DNA from: Flavobacterium sp. YO12 | GTDB taxonomy: Bacteria > Bacteroidota > Bacteroidia > Flavobacteriales > Flavobacteriaceae | Reading direction: 5' to 3' | Length of the DNA stretch: 47,789 nucleotides | Assembly: GCF_004119495.1 (NCBI RefSeq) | Contig: NZ_NRQU01000036.1 | Span: forward strand, 1-47,789 | In this document: positions 28,242 to 37,190 of the stretch, one piece after another | How the letters are laid out: the number at the start of each line of letters is the position of its first letter | Position numbering within the stretch: the first letter of the stretch is position 1 | Made by a program: the position numbers and the translations under genes | The notes under the pieces: generated by a model | The model's input: the letters and a program-made list of their open reading frames with translations, nothing else | Databases searched by the model: none | Told to the model about the DNA's origin: nothing

Positions 28242-28330
28242 TTTTCTGTAATTTATCAACAAAACGTTTAACTCTCACGTTGTAGTGATGCATTTTTGAA
28301 GTTAAAACGTGTAAATCAAAATTTGTGTTC

Positions 28331-28359
28331 TTTGGGTTGTAGAAAATAAACTAAATTTA
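28331..28359 (+). promoter_or_regulatory. Possible promoter of the GH13 gene
   Basis: TTTG (28331-28334), a 17-nt spacer and TAAATTTA (28352-28359, 7 of 8) lie about 65 nt before the ATG. Confidence 0.35.
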
Positions 28360-28424
28360 GGAATTAGTTTTTGGATTAGGATTTAAGGTTCTGGTTCAAG
28401 AAAGTATGTCTTAGATTTAAAAAT

Positions 28425-30296
28425 ATGATAAAAAGTAAATTATTTGCTGTTGGAACAGCCGTAACAATTTTGTTTTCGGGCTGTAAAACAAAAGATTTAA
28501 AAATGAGTGAAGTAAAAGAAGAAAATTCAAAAGAACATAAAGTTGTAGTGTATCAGGTTTTTACCCGATTGTTTGGGAATAAAAATAAAACCAATAAACC
28601 TTGGGGAACAATTGAAGAGAATGGAGTAGGGAAGTTTAATGATTTTACGGATAAAGCACTTAACGAAATTAAAGATTTGGGAGTTACTTATATTTGGTAC
28701 ACTGGCGTTCCTCATCATGCTTTGGTAGGAGATTATACAGCATACGGAATTTCAAATGATGATCCTGAGGTAGTAAAAGGTCGTGCGGGATCGCCTTATG
28801 CAGTTAAAGATTACTATAATGTAAACCCAGATTTGGCAGTAAATCCGGCAAATAGATTACAGGAATTTGACAACTTAATTACTCGAACGCATAAAGCGGG
28901 TCTAAAATTGATTATTGATATTGTTCCCAATCATATTGCGAGAAAATATGAAGGAAAAAATAATCCTGAAGGTGTTAAAGATTTTGGTGCCGATGATGAT
29001 GTAAATGTAGAGTACAAAAGAGACAATAATTTTTATTATATTCCAAAAGCACACTTTGAAATTCCTGATGGAGATGTTCCGTTAAACGGAGAAAAAAATC
29101 CTATGGTTGATGGTTTTTTTGATGAGAATCCTGCAAAATGGACAGGAAATGGTTCACGTAAAGTAAAACCAGACCAAAATGACTGGTACGAAACGGTAAA
29201 GGTTAATTATGGAATTCGTCCTGACGGCTCAAAAGATTTTCCTGAACTCCCAGCTGGATTTGATCAGAAATCATATCAAGAACATTTTGCATTTTGGCAG
29301 GATAAAGATGTTCCGGATTCGTGGAAAAAATTCAAATCAATTGCTATGTATTGGACAGCAAAAGGTGTTGACGGTTTTCGTTATGATATGGCAGAAATGG
29401 TTCCGTATGAATTTTGGAGTTATATGAACTCAGCGATCAAAATGAAAAATCCAAACGCTTTTTTATTAGCAGAAGTTTATAATCCAAATGAATATCGAAA
29501 TTATATTCGTTTAGGTAAAATGGACTATTTATATGATAAAGTAGAAACTTATGATAAATTGAAAGATGTTATTCGCGGAAAATCTACTCCAGATGGATTA
29601 TCAGATATTCAAAAAGGAATGTCAGATATTGAGCATCATATGCTTCACTTTTTAGACAATCATGATGAGCAGCGTTTGGCTTCGCCTGAGTTTGCGGGAA
29701 CACCAGAAAGAGGAAAGTCTTTAATGGTAGTTTCAACAACTTTAAGCACGTCGCCTACGATGATTTATTTTGGACAGGAAGTAGGAGAGGCTGGAAACGA
29801 AAATGCAGGTTTTGGTACTCGTTCGAGAACTTCTATTTTCGATTATATCGGAGTTCCAAATCATCAAAAATGGATGAATGATGGTAAGTTTGACGGCGGA
29901 CAGCTTTCAGAATCAGAGAGAAACTTACGAGATTTTTACAAGCGCTTATTGAATTTCTCTATAAAGAGCCCAGCTTTAATGGGAAGCTTTCAGGAAATAC
30001 AATCTGAAAATCGTCAAAATAATGTTGGATATGACGAATTGCTTTATTCTTACCTTCGCTGGTCAGAGAAGCAAAAGCTAATCATTATCGCTAATTTTTC
30101 TTCAGAAAAAACTAGTGAATTCGAATTGAAAATTCCCGCGGATGTCATTGCAAAATGGAATTTAAAAGAGGGGGAGTATAAACTTACAGATCAATTGTAT
30201 CAGCAAAATTCTGTATTGCTAAAAGTAGAAAACAGAGTGGGCAAGGCTAGAATTAAAATTCTGCCTTCTGAATCATTTATTTTTGAGTTGCAATAA
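28425..30296 (+). CDS. GH13 alpha-amylase family lipoprotein
   Basis: This 623-residue glycoside hydrolase family 13 enzyme has a lipoprotein signal (lipobox LFSGC, lipidated Cys20), so it is probably surface- or periplasm-anchored. The catalytic triad is visible: nucleophile D321 in GFRYDMAE, acid/base E350 in LLAEVY, and D414 in DNHDEQR. Motif I DIVPNH is at 165-170. The C-terminal beta domain is complete. It should cleave alpha-1,4-glucans or release oligosaccharides; the exact specificity is unknown. No SusC/SusD pair or regulator is adjacent, so it is not in a polysaccharide utilisation locus here. It converges with the GH130 gene across a shared terminator. Confidence 0.92.
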   Translation: MIKSKLFAVGTAVTILFSGCKTKDLKMSEVKEENSKEHKVVVYQVFTRLFGNKNKTNKPWGTIEENGVGKFNDFTDKALNEIKDLGVTYIWYTGVPHHALVGDYTAYGISNDDPEVVKGRAGSPYAVKDYYNVNPDLAVNPANRLQEFDNLITRTHKAGLKLIIDIVPNHIARKYEGKNNPEGVKDFGADDDVNVEYKRDNNFYYIPKAHFEIPDGDVPLNGEKNPMVDGFFDENPAKWTGNGSRKVKPDQNDWYETVKVNYGIRPDGSKDFPELPAGFDQKSYQEHFAFWQDKDVPDSWKKFKSIAMYWTAKGVDGFRYDMAEMVPYEFWSYMNSAIKMKNPNAFLLAEVYNPNEYRNYIRLGKMDYLYDKVETYDKLKDVIRGKSTPDGLSDIQKGMSDIEHHMLHFLDNHDEQRLASPEFAGTPERGKSLMVVSTTLSTSPTMIYFGQEVGEAGNENAGFGTRSRTSIFDYIGVPNHQKWMNDGKFDGGQLSESERNLRDFYKRLLNFSIKSPALMGSFQEIQSENRQNNVGYDELLYSYLRWSEKQKLIIIANFSSEKTSEFELKIPADVIAKWNLKEGEYKLTDQLYQQNSVLLKVENRVGKARIKILPSESFIFELQ

Positions 30297-30301
30297 TGTA
30301 A

Positions 30302-30347
30302 AAAGCTTGTTTGAAGTGATTAATTGATTCTTCAAACAAGCTTTGTT
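30302..30347. terminator. Bidirectional terminator between GH13 and GH130 genes
   Basis: A perfect 15-bp stem (AAAGCTTGTTTGAAG / CTTCAAACAAGCTTT) with a 13-nt loop lies between convergent stop codons only 49 bp apart. The T-runs are short, so rho-independent strength is uncertain. Confidence 0.75.
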
Positions 30348-31404
30348 AGATATTCGTTAAAAGGGAAAGGATTTCGGTAATTGAAAATTTCGCACCGCAG
30401 ACAAACTCATCTGAAGCTCCGTAATAGATTGTCAGTGTTTCTCCATCGAGATCTAAAATATGACCATTTGTAAATACAACATTTCCAAAAAAGCCGCTTA
30501 ATTCGTAATTTGTTTTAGGAAACATAATTGGGTCTTCTGTTCTGGCGAGAACTTTTGTTGGGACTTCAAGATCCATTAAAAAAGCACCTAAACAATATTG
30601 ATGGTTTTCATTGGCTCCATGATAAATTTCTAACCAGCCTTTTGCGGTTTTTATTGGTGCAGCACCAGCGCCAACTCTTTTGCTGTCCCAGTGCTCTTTT
30701 CTAGTTTTGATAATACAATGATGATTTCCCCAGTGAATACCATCTAGAGATGAAGCTATCCAGATATAATTGCCTCCAATGTCTACGCTGCTAGGACGGT
30801 GTAATGCGTAAAATAAGCCGTTAATTTTTTCTTCAAAAATAGCGCAGTCCTTATTGTGAGGGGGTAATATCATACCGTGTTTTTCAAATTTTTGCCAATC
30901 TACAGTAGTTCGTAAACCAACACCAACACCATTTTTTGATACAGAAGTAAAAGTCAAATAATAAACTTCATCAATCAAGACAACGCGGCAATCTTCGATT
31001 CCAAACGTTTCCAGTATGCCTTCTCCAACCAGTGATGGGGAATTTTTTGGCTCATAAAAAGTGCGACCATCTTCACTGCATAATAAGCGAAGATGTGAAA
31101 GTGTGGTTAAATAATCAGCACCTTTATAGTTTATTACTCTTGCATCTGTTGCGATTAATTCGGGATCGTCTTTTTTAATCTCAATGATTTCAATAGTCCC
31201 TTTATTTGTCAATATTGGAAAAGAGATGCTGTTTTCCATTTGTTTTGGTCGTTCAGCAACTCTTACAAGGAGCCAAATTTTATTTTGAAATTGAAATACT
31301 CCAGGATTTAAAAGGCAGGTTATTTCCAGTCCTTCTCTGCTTGGTGTTAAATCTGAAGGTGACAGCAGAGGATTTTCTTTAAAACGAACAGCTATATCTT
31401 TCAT
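30346..31404 (-). CDS. Glycoside hydrolase family 130 protein
   Basis: The 352-residue cytoplasmic protein fits GH130, a five-bladed propeller family of beta-mannoside phosphorylases and hydrolases. The catalytic aspartate is D138 in FGIEDCR (usually EDPR, so Cys replaces the common Pro). Later motifs such as RVGAGAAPI, WLEIYHGA and the C-terminal YYGASD are typical. Members act on mannosyl-glucose, mannobiose or N-glycan-derived mannosides; the subfamily cannot be fixed by eye. No signal peptide is present. It converges with the GH13 gene but does not share its strand or operon, so a joint pathway is not implied. Confidence 0.88.
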   Translation of the reverse strand: MKDIAVRFKENPLLSPSDLTPSREGLEITCLLNPGVFQFQNKIWLLVRVAERPKQMENSISFPILTNKGTIEIIEIKKDDPELIATDARVINYKGADYLTTLSHLRLLCSEDGRTFYEPKNSPSLVGEGILETFGIEDCRVVLIDEVYYLTFTSVSKNGVGVGLRTTVDWQKFEKHGMILPPHNKDCAIFEEKINGLFYALHRPSSVDIGGNYIWIASSLDGIHWGNHHCIIKTRKEHWDSKRVGAGAAPIKTAKGWLEIYHGANENHQYCLGAFLMDLEVPTKVLARTEDPIMFPKTNYELSGFFGNVVFTNGHILDLDGETLTIYYGASDEFVCGAKFSITEILSLLTNI

Positions 31405-31426
31405 ACATTGTGTATTTCTGTTGTAA

Positions 31427-31466
31427 ATAAAAAAAAAGCTGATACAAATTTTGTATCAGCTTTTTT
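31427..31466 (-). terminator. Terminator after the sod gene
   Basis: A long near-perfect palindrome (AAAGCTGATACAAA / TTTTGTATCAGCTTT), flanked by A- and T-runs, lies 4 bp past the sod stop. It also insulates the GH130 gene upstream region. Confidence 0.9.
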
Positions 31467-31469
31467 GTG

Positions 31470-32249
31470 TTATACTTTTTTTACTTTTTTCAAAGCTTCA
31501 ATATAATTTTCGTTTACTTTTTCCCAGTTTATATGTTCGTAAAAAGCATCGATATAACTACCTTTTCTATTTTGATAATCCAAATAATAAGCATGTTCCC
31601 ATAAGTCAATACCTAAAATTGGTGTTCCAGGAATTAATGCATTTTTCATTAATGGATTATCCTGATCTTCAGTTGTGGTGATTTGTAATTTGCCATATCT
31701 GTCAACAACAAGCCAAACCCATCCAGAACCAAATTGTTTTTCAGCTTGTCCTTTAAACTGACTGGTTAAGTTGTTAAAAGATCCAAACTCTTTATTAATA
31801 GATCCTGCTAGAGTATCTTTTGGAGTTTGTTCTTTTTGAGTTAAGATGTTGAAATAAAGAGTATGATTGTAATATCCTCCGGCATTCTGGCGAAGTTTTG
31901 CGTTGCTTAAATCTAATTTCTTTAGAATATCTGCAATTGGCATGTTTTCATACTCAGTCGACACAATTTCTTTGTTAAAATTATTCGTGTACGTTAAATA
32001 GTGTTTAGAATAATGAGTTTCTAAAGTCAATGATCTTATTGCAGGAGATAATCCGTCATATCCAAAAGGAAGTTTTGTCATTTCAAATGATCCTGGATCT
32101 GCCTTTACATCATTTGGCGATCCAATCATTATTTTTTCCTCTTTAGTAGGAAGAGGAACCTCGACAACTTCAGTTAGTTTATTATCGTTACAAGAAAATA
32201 ATAGTAAAAATGAAGGCAAAATGCTGAAAAGGACAATGTTTTTCTTCAT
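31470..32249 (-). CDS. Mn-type superoxide dismutase lipoprotein
   Basis: The 259-residue protein is a superoxide dismutase with a lipoprotein signal peptide (lipobox LFSC, Cys20). It thus acts outside the cytoplasm, unlike most SODs. Metal ligands are the His of THYSKHY, the His of YYNHTLYF, and the Asp and His of IDLWEHAYYLDY. Residues that separate the metal types (NAGG before YYNHT, and DQDNPLM before the Asp ligand) look like Mn-SOD. About 45 residues of linker precede the SOD domain. It ends the LUD-cdsA-psd-acbp-sod cluster, 9 bp after the ACBP stop. Confidence 0.9.
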   Translation of the reverse strand: MKKNIVLFSILPSFLLLFSCNDNKLTEVVEVPLPTKEEKIMIGSPNDVKADPGSFEMTKLPFGYDGLSPAIRSLTLETHYSKHYLTYTNNFNKEIVSTEYENMPIADILKKLDLSNAKLRQNAGGYYNHTLYFNILTQKEQTPKDTLAGSINKEFGSFNNLTSQFKGQAEKQFGSGWVWLVVDRYGKLQITTTEDQDNPLMKNALIPGTPILGIDLWEHAYYLDYQNRKGSYIDAFYEHINWEKVNENYIEALKKVKKV

Positions 32250-32258
32250 AATGTTAAT

Positions 32259-32528
32259 TTATTTTGATGTTAATGAATTGATGATCTCGATATAACACTC
32301 TTTAGCTTCATCAACAGAAATATGACTAATCTGCATCCAGGCATTGGTTTTGAAAGCATCTCGTAAATCAAAATTTTCAGATTGATTGTACACAGCAGTT
32401 CCAAAAGTTGCTTGTTTGTAATAGGCATAAAGTCTTAGCTGCACATCTTGCGGCAGTGAGGCTTGAGTCATTTTTAGAGCAGTTTCAACAGCCTCTGAAA
32501 AACGAGTATCTAAATCTTTTTTTGTCAT
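32259..32528 (-). CDS. Acyl-CoA-binding protein
   Basis: The 89-residue four-helix protein matches the ACBP family well known from eukaryotes and found in some bacteria. The signature LRLYAYYKQATFGTA contains the Tyr and Lys that contact the CoA and acyl chain, and AWMQISHISVDEAKECYIE is the fourth-helix region. It buffers long-chain acyl-CoA in the cytoplasm. Its stop and start abut psd directly (TAAATG), and it lies in a phospholipid synthesis cluster, which fits a role in supplying acyl groups. Confidence 0.93.
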   Translation of the reverse strand: MTKKDLDTRFSEAVETALKMTQASLPQDVQLRLYAYYKQATFGTAVYNQSENFDLRDAFKTNAWMQISHISVDEAKECYIEIINSLTSK

Positions 32529-33182
32529 TTAAGCTTTTGTAGCGATAATAGTTTTTCCGCCAATTGCTTTTTGGTCCAGAACCACATTAATTGGCGTACC
32601 TAAAGGTAAAAATAAATCTACTCTTGAACCAAATTTTATAAATCCGGCATCAGTACCTTGAATAACTTGCATTCCTTCTTGAGCGTAATTTACAATTCTG
32701 CGTGCCAAAGCACCTGCAATTTGTCTGTATAATACTTGACCAAAAGTATCATTTTCGATTACCACAGTTGTTCTTTCGTTTTCTTCACTAGCTTTTGGGT
32801 GCCATGCAACCAAAAATTTACCAGGGTGGTATTTGCTGAATTTAATAATTCCGTCCATTGCGTAACGTGTAACGTGAACGTTTATTGGCGACATAAAGAT
32901 AGAAACTTGTAAACGTTTGTCTTTAAAATATTCTCCTTCATAAACTTCTTCAATAACTACCACTTTTCCGTCAACAGGAGCAAGAATATGATCGCTGTTT
33001 CTAACCGCAATTCTTTTTGGGTTTCTAAAAAATTGTAAGATGATAATTAAAATCAATAATGCTGCTATTTGAACAAGCATTCTCAGCCAATTGATATCTA
33101 TAAATCTATCAGCAATTACAAGTACGGCAACAGTAAAAACTGTTCCTAATAAAATAGATGGGGCTCCTTCTTTATGAAACAT
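32529..33182 (-). CDS. psd: Phosphatidylserine decarboxylase, short form
   Basis: This 217-residue proenzyme decarboxylates phosphatidylserine to phosphatidylethanolamine. The self-cleavage site that makes the pyruvoyl group is G185-S186 in IKFGSRVDL. Two hydrophobic segments (about 8-24 and 34-52) anchor it to the membrane, and APVDGKV and SPINVHVTR are family motifs. This is the short form without the long N-terminal region of E. coli Psd (322 residues). Its start overlaps the cdsA stop by 11 bases. Confidence 0.93.
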   Translation of the reverse strand: MFHKEGAPSILLGTVFTVAVLVIADRFIDINWLRMLVQIAALLILIIILQFFRNPKRIAVRNSDHILAPVDGKVVVIEEVYEGEYFKDKRLQVSIFMSPINVHVTRYAMDGIIKFSKYHPGKFLVAWHPKASEENERTTVVIENDTFGQVLYRQIAGALARRIVNYAQEGMQVIQGTDAGFIKFGSRVDLFLPLGTPINVVLDQKAIGGKTIIATKA

Positions 33183-34062
33183 AATATAAAATTTGATAAA
33201 ATAAAAATATAATTGGTGCTACAAATATAACACTATCTAATCGATCTAAGATACCGCCGTGTCCCGGCATGATAGAACCACTGTCTTTTACGCCTGCAAT
33301 TCTTTTAAATTTTGATTCAATCAAATCACCAATAGTACCAAAAACACTTACAATTAAAGCGATTATAGTCCATATTAAAATAGATTTTGCGCTAAAAGCT
33401 GGATTGGGCTGAATGTATAATTTTGAAATCAAGAAACCTGCAAAAGCGGCAAATACAGCTCCGCCAAGAAATCCTTCAATCGTTTTTTTAGGAGAAACAC
33501 GTTCAAAAAGTTTGTGTTTTCCCATCGATTTTCCAACTAAATAAGCGAAAGTGTCATTTGTCCAGATTAAGATAAATAAGCCAAGAATAATTTTTGGGTT
33601 ATAATCATTAGTTCCAAAGGAAATTTTGACAATAAAAACAAAAGGAAGTGTAATGTAGCCTAATAAATATAAATATTTAGATGAGATGCTTACTTTTTGA
33701 ACGGAGTCGTAAAATAAGAATAGAATACATTTAATTGAAACCACAATTGTAACAGCAAGAAGTACTAGGTCTAACTGCTGTATATTGAGTTCTAAGTTTA
33801 AATTTGATTTGAATAAATTGTTTAAGTAAGCGGCTGTTTGTTTACCGTAATGGCTCACAAGTACTATGGCGCTGTAAAGCAAGGTTCCAAATAAAATTGA
33901 AAAGACTTTATTGAGATTTACTAAGTTAGAAAACTCATAAATCGTAATAACTAGAAAAATGCCAAAAAGGAGGATAAAGCTTTCAGTCGAAAACAAGATT
34001 GAAGTTAATAACAGAGCAATATAAACAGCACCAGAAATGGTTCTCTTGAGTGTTTCATTCAT
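33172..34062 (-). CDS. cdsA: Phosphatidate cytidylyltransferase (CDP-diglyceride synthase)
   Basis: The 296-residue integral membrane enzyme makes CDP-diacylglycerol from CTP and phosphatidate, the precursor of all phospholipids here. About eight hydrophobic segments are visible. The C-terminal signature GHGGILDRLDSVIFVAP and the preceding KDSGSIMPG are diagnostic. The middle segment SMGKHKLFERVSPKKTIEG is also typical. It sits one base after the LUD gene stop and overlaps psd by 11 bases, so cdsA and psd are translationally coupled. Confidence 0.95.
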   Translation of the reverse strand: MNETLKRTISGAVYIALLLTSILFSTESFILLFGIFLVITIYEFSNLVNLNKVFSILFGTLLYSAIVLVSHYGKQTAAYLNNLFKSNLNLELNIQQLDLVLLAVTIVVSIKCILFLFYDSVQKVSISSKYLYLLGYITLPFVFIVKISFGTNDYNPKIILGLFILIWTNDTFAYLVGKSMGKHKLFERVSPKKTIEGFLGGAVFAAFAGFLISKLYIQPNPAFSAKSILIWTIIALIVSVFGTIGDLIESKFKRIAGVKDSGSIMPGHGGILDRLDSVIFVAPIIFLFYQILYYVS

Positions 34063-34063
34063 C

Positions 34064-34669
34064 TTAAAGATCTTCTAAGAGCAGTAAATATAAATTCTTG
34101 GCAACACTTCCGTATTGCGTAAAATCTTCTTCTTTTGCTTTTTCGAAATATTTTATTGTGGTAATATTAGTTGGAATATCTCTATCGTATTTACGTTTAA
34201 TGGCTGTTAAACCATCACTTTTCATAGGTAGAATTTGACTTGTAGTGGCAATAATTACAATGTTTGCCGGTAACTCGTTTGGTTTGTTTTGTCTAATTTG
34301 CTTTGATGAAAATAAAATAGAACCCTCATCGGCTATAAGATTCTCACATACCGCTAAAAGAAACTTTGGTTTAGTTGGTGCAGTATAAAATAATTTATTT
34401 TCATCTAATAAATTAAATAGAGCTGGTTCGTAGCATAGTACTTCACTCTCAAACCAATCATTCTCTTCAAGGATGTTTTCAAACTGTTCAGCAAGTTCTT
34501 GGTTGTTTTCGCAATACAAGAATTTTCCGCCATTTTTTTTGAAATTGAAAATGAATTGTTCGTCAAGAGACAAATGACTATTTTGGACTGGATTTCCTCC
34601 ATATTCACTTTCATGTTCTTCGTCAGAAGCGGATTCACTGGACCCAAATATTTTTTTGAAAAAATTCAT
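34064..34669 (-). CDS. LUD-domain (LutC-like) protein
   Basis: The 201-residue protein resembles the LUD domain of LutC/YkgG: the segments PKFLLAVCENLIADEGSILFSS and LPANIVIIATTSQILP match the family pattern. LutABC handles L-lactate oxidation, but lutA and lutB are not adjacent, so the link to lactate is unclear. It stands between ftsH and cdsA, and is separated from ftsH by a terminator-like hairpin and its own -7 box. No membrane segment is seen. Confidence 0.75.
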   Translation of the reverse strand: MNFFKKIFGSSESASDEEHESEYGGNPVQNSHLSLDEQFIFNFKKNGGKFLYCENNQELAEQFENILEENDWFESEVLCYEPALFNLLDENKLFYTAPTKPKFLLAVCENLIADEGSILFSSKQIRQNKPNELPANIVIIATTSQILPMKSDGLTAIKRKYDRDIPTNITTIKYFEKAKEEDFTQYGSVAKNLYLLLLEDL

Positions 34670-34707
34670 TTTTATATGAAATGCTTTACATGTTAATTGA
34701 AAACGTT

Positions 34708-34715
34708 CAAAGATA
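34708..34715 (-). promoter_or_regulatory. -7 box for the LUD-cdsA-psd-acbp-sod cluster
   Basis: TATCTTTG on the minus strand is an exact TAnnTTTG match, just downstream of the ftsH terminator and 38 nt before the LUD ATG. A TTTG lies only 14 nt upstream, shorter than usual. Confidence 0.5.
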
Positions 34716-34716
34716 A

Positions 34717-34756
34717 AAAAATCTTAATTCAAAAGGCTATTTTGAATTAAGATTTT
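34717..34756 (-). terminator. Terminator after ftsH
   Basis: AAAATCTTAATTCAAAA pairs with TTTTGAATTAAGATTTT around a short loop. T7 follows on the minus strand. It lies 29 bp past the ftsH stop. Confidence 0.85.
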
Positions 34757-34784
34757 AAAAAATATTACATATTTCCTGATTAAT

Positions 34785-36710
34785 TTACGAAACCACTTCT
34801 TCTAAATTTTTGTCAAAAGTACGTTTTCCGAAAATTGCTTCTAAGTCGTCTTTAAAGATAACTTCTTTTTCTATTAAGATATCAGCAAGCTGATTTAACT
34901 TGTCTTTGTTTTCTTCAAGAATCTCAATTGCTCTTTGGTATTGACCTTCAATTAATTCTGAAATTTCTTTGTCAATAATTTTAGCAGTTTCGTCAGAATA
35001 TGGTTTTGAGAAATTGTATTCACTTTGTCCGCTTGAATCATAATAAGTAACATTTCCGATTTTATCATTCAAACCGTAAATCGTTACCATAGCACGAGCT
35101 TGACGTGTTACTTTTTCTAAATCGCTTAATGCGCCAGTAGAAATTCTGTCAAAAGTTACTTTTTCAGCAGCTCTTCCTCCCATAGTAGCACACATTTCGT
35201 CCAACATTTGATCTGTTCTTACGATTTGTCTTTCTTCTGGTAAGTACCATGCCGCTCCTAAACTTTGTCCGCGAGGTACAATAGTTACCTTAATAAGTGG
35301 TGCTGCGTGTTCCAGCATCCAGCTTACAGTAGCGTGGCCCGCTTCGTGAATAGCAATTGCTCTCTTTTCGTCTGGAGTGATAATTTTGTTTTTCTTTTCT
35401 AAACCACCAATAATTCTATCTACAGCATCAAGGAAATCTTGTCTGTCAACTGCAGTTTTGTTATTACGAGCTGCAATTAAAGCGGCTTCGTTACACACGT
35501 TTGCAATATCAGCACCTGAGAATCCAGGAGTTTGTTTTGCTAAGAAATCTAAATCAAGACCTTCAACTTTTTTAATCGGAGCTAAATGCACTGCAAAGAT
35601 CTCTGCTCTTTCGCGAATGTCTGGTAAGTCTACAAAAATTTGTCTGTCAAAACGACCTGCACGCATTAAAGCTTTGTCAAGAACATCGGCTCTGTTTGTT
35701 GCAGCCAAAACAATCACGTTAGAGTTGGTACCAAAACCATCCATTTCAGTTAATAGTTGGTTCAGAGTATTTTCTCTTTCGTCATTTCCGCCAGACATAT
35801 TGCTTTTTCCTCTTGCTCTACCAACGGCGTCAATCTCATCAATAAAGATAATAGCAGGAGATTTTTCTTTAGCTTGTTTAAATAAGTCACGTACACGTGA
35901 TGCACCAACTCCAACAAACATTTCTACGAAATCAGAACCTGATAATGAGAAAAATGGAACTTGCGCTTCACCGGCAACAGCTTTAGCTAATAATGTTTTA
36001 CCAGTTCCTGGAGGTCCTACAAGTAAAGCTCCTTTCGGGATTTTACCTCCTAGATTAGTATATTTTTCAGGGTTTTTAAGGAATTCTACAATTTCTTGTA
36101 TTTCTTCTTTTGCGCCTTCTAAACCAGCAACATCTTTAAATGTAGTTTTGATATCTGTTTTCTCATCAAAAAGTTTAGCTTTTGATTTTCCAATGTTAAA
36201 AATTTGTCCGCCGCCTCCTCCAGCACCGCCTGACATTTTACGCATAATAAAAATCCATACACCAATAATGATGATGATTGGAAGCAGACTGATTAAAATG
36301 TCGCTCCAGTTATTTTTTTGCAAGAAATTGAAATCTTTCAGTTTGCCTTCGCCAACTGCTTTTTCAAGTTTTGTTTGAAAGATTTGATCGTTACCAATTT
36401 CCAAAGTATAGTGTGGACCTTTGTTTGGTCTTTCAAAAATATCTTTAGAAACTTTTTTATTTGCAGCATCTTTAAGAGCTGCTTGAGTTAAGTAAACTTC
36501 GGCCTCAGCTTTGTTATAAACGATAACTTTTTCAATTTGACCTTTCTCTAATAAAGTATTGAATTTAGATGAAGTTAATTGAGCAGGTTCGCTCATACTT
36601 GATCCACCGGTTGCAAAACTTATAAATAAAAAAACTAGAAGTATTGCGGTGTATATTAACCAAGGACTTATTTTAAATTTACTCGGATTTGGATTATTAT
36701 CTTTAGCCAT
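34785..36710 (-). CDS. ftsH: ATP-dependent zinc metalloprotease FtsH
   Basis: This 641-residue membrane protease degrades misfolded membrane proteins and regulators. Two hydrophobic segments (about 18-33 and 138-156) flank a periplasmic part. Walker A GPPGTGKT is at 232-239 and the pore FVG at 265-267. The zinc site HEAGH is at 455-459, with a conserved acidic ligand in the C-terminal peptidase. The length matches the E. coli family (about 645). It lies 15 bp after rsfS, so both are in one operon. A terminator-like hairpin follows. Confidence 0.97.
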   Translation of the reverse strand: MAKDNNPNPSKFKISPWLIYTAILLVFLFISFATGGSSMSEPAQLTSSKFNTLLEKGQIEKVIVYNKAEAEVYLTQAALKDAANKKVSKDIFERPNKGPHYTLEIGNDQIFQTKLEKAVGEGKLKDFNFLQKNNWSDILISLLPIIIIIGVWIFIMRKMSGGAGGGGGQIFNIGKSKAKLFDEKTDIKTTFKDVAGLEGAKEEIQEIVEFLKNPEKYTNLGGKIPKGALLVGPPGTGKTLLAKAVAGEAQVPFFSLSGSDFVEMFVGVGASRVRDLFKQAKEKSPAIIFIDEIDAVGRARGKSNMSGGNDERENTLNQLLTEMDGFGTNSNVIVLAATNRADVLDKALMRAGRFDRQIFVDLPDIRERAEIFAVHLAPIKKVEGLDLDFLAKQTPGFSGADIANVCNEAALIAARNNKTAVDRQDFLDAVDRIIGGLEKKNKIITPDEKRAIAIHEAGHATVSWMLEHAAPLIKVTIVPRGQSLGAAWYLPEERQIVRTDQMLDEMCATMGGRAAEKVTFDRISTGALSDLEKVTRQARAMVTIYGLNDKIGNVTYYDSSGQSEYNFSKPYSDETAKIIDKEISELIEGQYQRAIEILEENKDKLNQLADILIEKEVIFKDDLEAIFGKRTFDKNLEEVVS

Positions 36711-36725
36711 TAGAAAAAATTTTCT

Positions 36726-37097
36726 TTAGTATTTGTTTTCGATTGTAGTTATTTTGGCATCACCCCAAAGACTCTCGATATTGTAGTATTCACGAATGTG
36801 CTTCTGGAAAACATGTACTACGATGTGCACATAATCCATCAGAACCCATTCTGCATTATCGGTTCCTTCTACGTGCCAAGGTTTGTCTTTTAAATCTTTA
36901 GAAACTGTTTTTTGAATTGAGTTGACAATGGCGTTAACTTGGGTATTTGAGGTTCCGTTGCAAATTACAAAATAGTCGCAAACCGCCGTATCTATATCTC
37001 TTAAGTCAAGAATATCGATGTCATTTCCTTTTACTTCTTCAATCCCTTTGATTATGTTCGCCAATAGAACATCATTATTAATAGTCTTTTTCGCCAT
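36726..37097 (-). CDS. rsfS: Ribosomal silencing factor RsfS
   Basis: The 123-residue RsfS/Iojap protein binds large-subunit protein L14 and blocks subunit joining in stationary phase. The family motifs DIDTAVCDYFVICNG, KPWHVEG and NAEWVLMDYVHIVVHVF are all present. The length is typical (about 105-130). It opens the rsfS-ftsH operon, and birA diverges from it with a gap of 93 bp. Confidence 0.95.
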   Translation of the reverse strand: MAKKTINNDVLLANIIKGIEEVKGNDIDILDLRDIDTAVCDYFVICNGTSNTQVNAIVNSIQKTVSKDLKDKPWHVEGTDNAEWVLMDYVHIVVHVFQKHIREYYNIESLWGDAKITTIENKY

Positions 37098-37114
37098 GAA
37101 TTATTTTATATGAA

Positions 37115-37148
37115 TTTGTAAAGTTACCAAATTTTGTGATTATTTTTG
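37115..37148 (+). promoter_or_regulatory. birA promoter
   Basis: TTTG (37115-37118), a 22-nt spacer and TATTTTTG (37141-37148, exact consensus) lie about 42 nt before the ATG. The spacer is long but within the reported range. Confidence 0.5.
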
Positions 37149-37190
37149 ATGCTTAACAAAATATTAAATTAAGTTATTTAAATTACTTAG

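Larger units (their letters stand above)
28050..28424. other. 375-bp gap with octamer inverted repeat and two promoters
   Basis: No gene is seen. It contains the OstA-like gene's promoter on the minus strand, the octamer-periodic inverted repeat (28139-28241), and a likely promoter for the GH13 gene. A short degenerate piece related to the octamer family lies at 28386-28405. Confidence 0.6.

Noticed and set aside
35377..36378. A 333-codon open frame on the plus strand opposite ftsH
   Set aside because: It is the antisense of a highly conserved gene; its composition is low complexity (Ser/Pro/Lys/Ile) and no family resemblance is seen.
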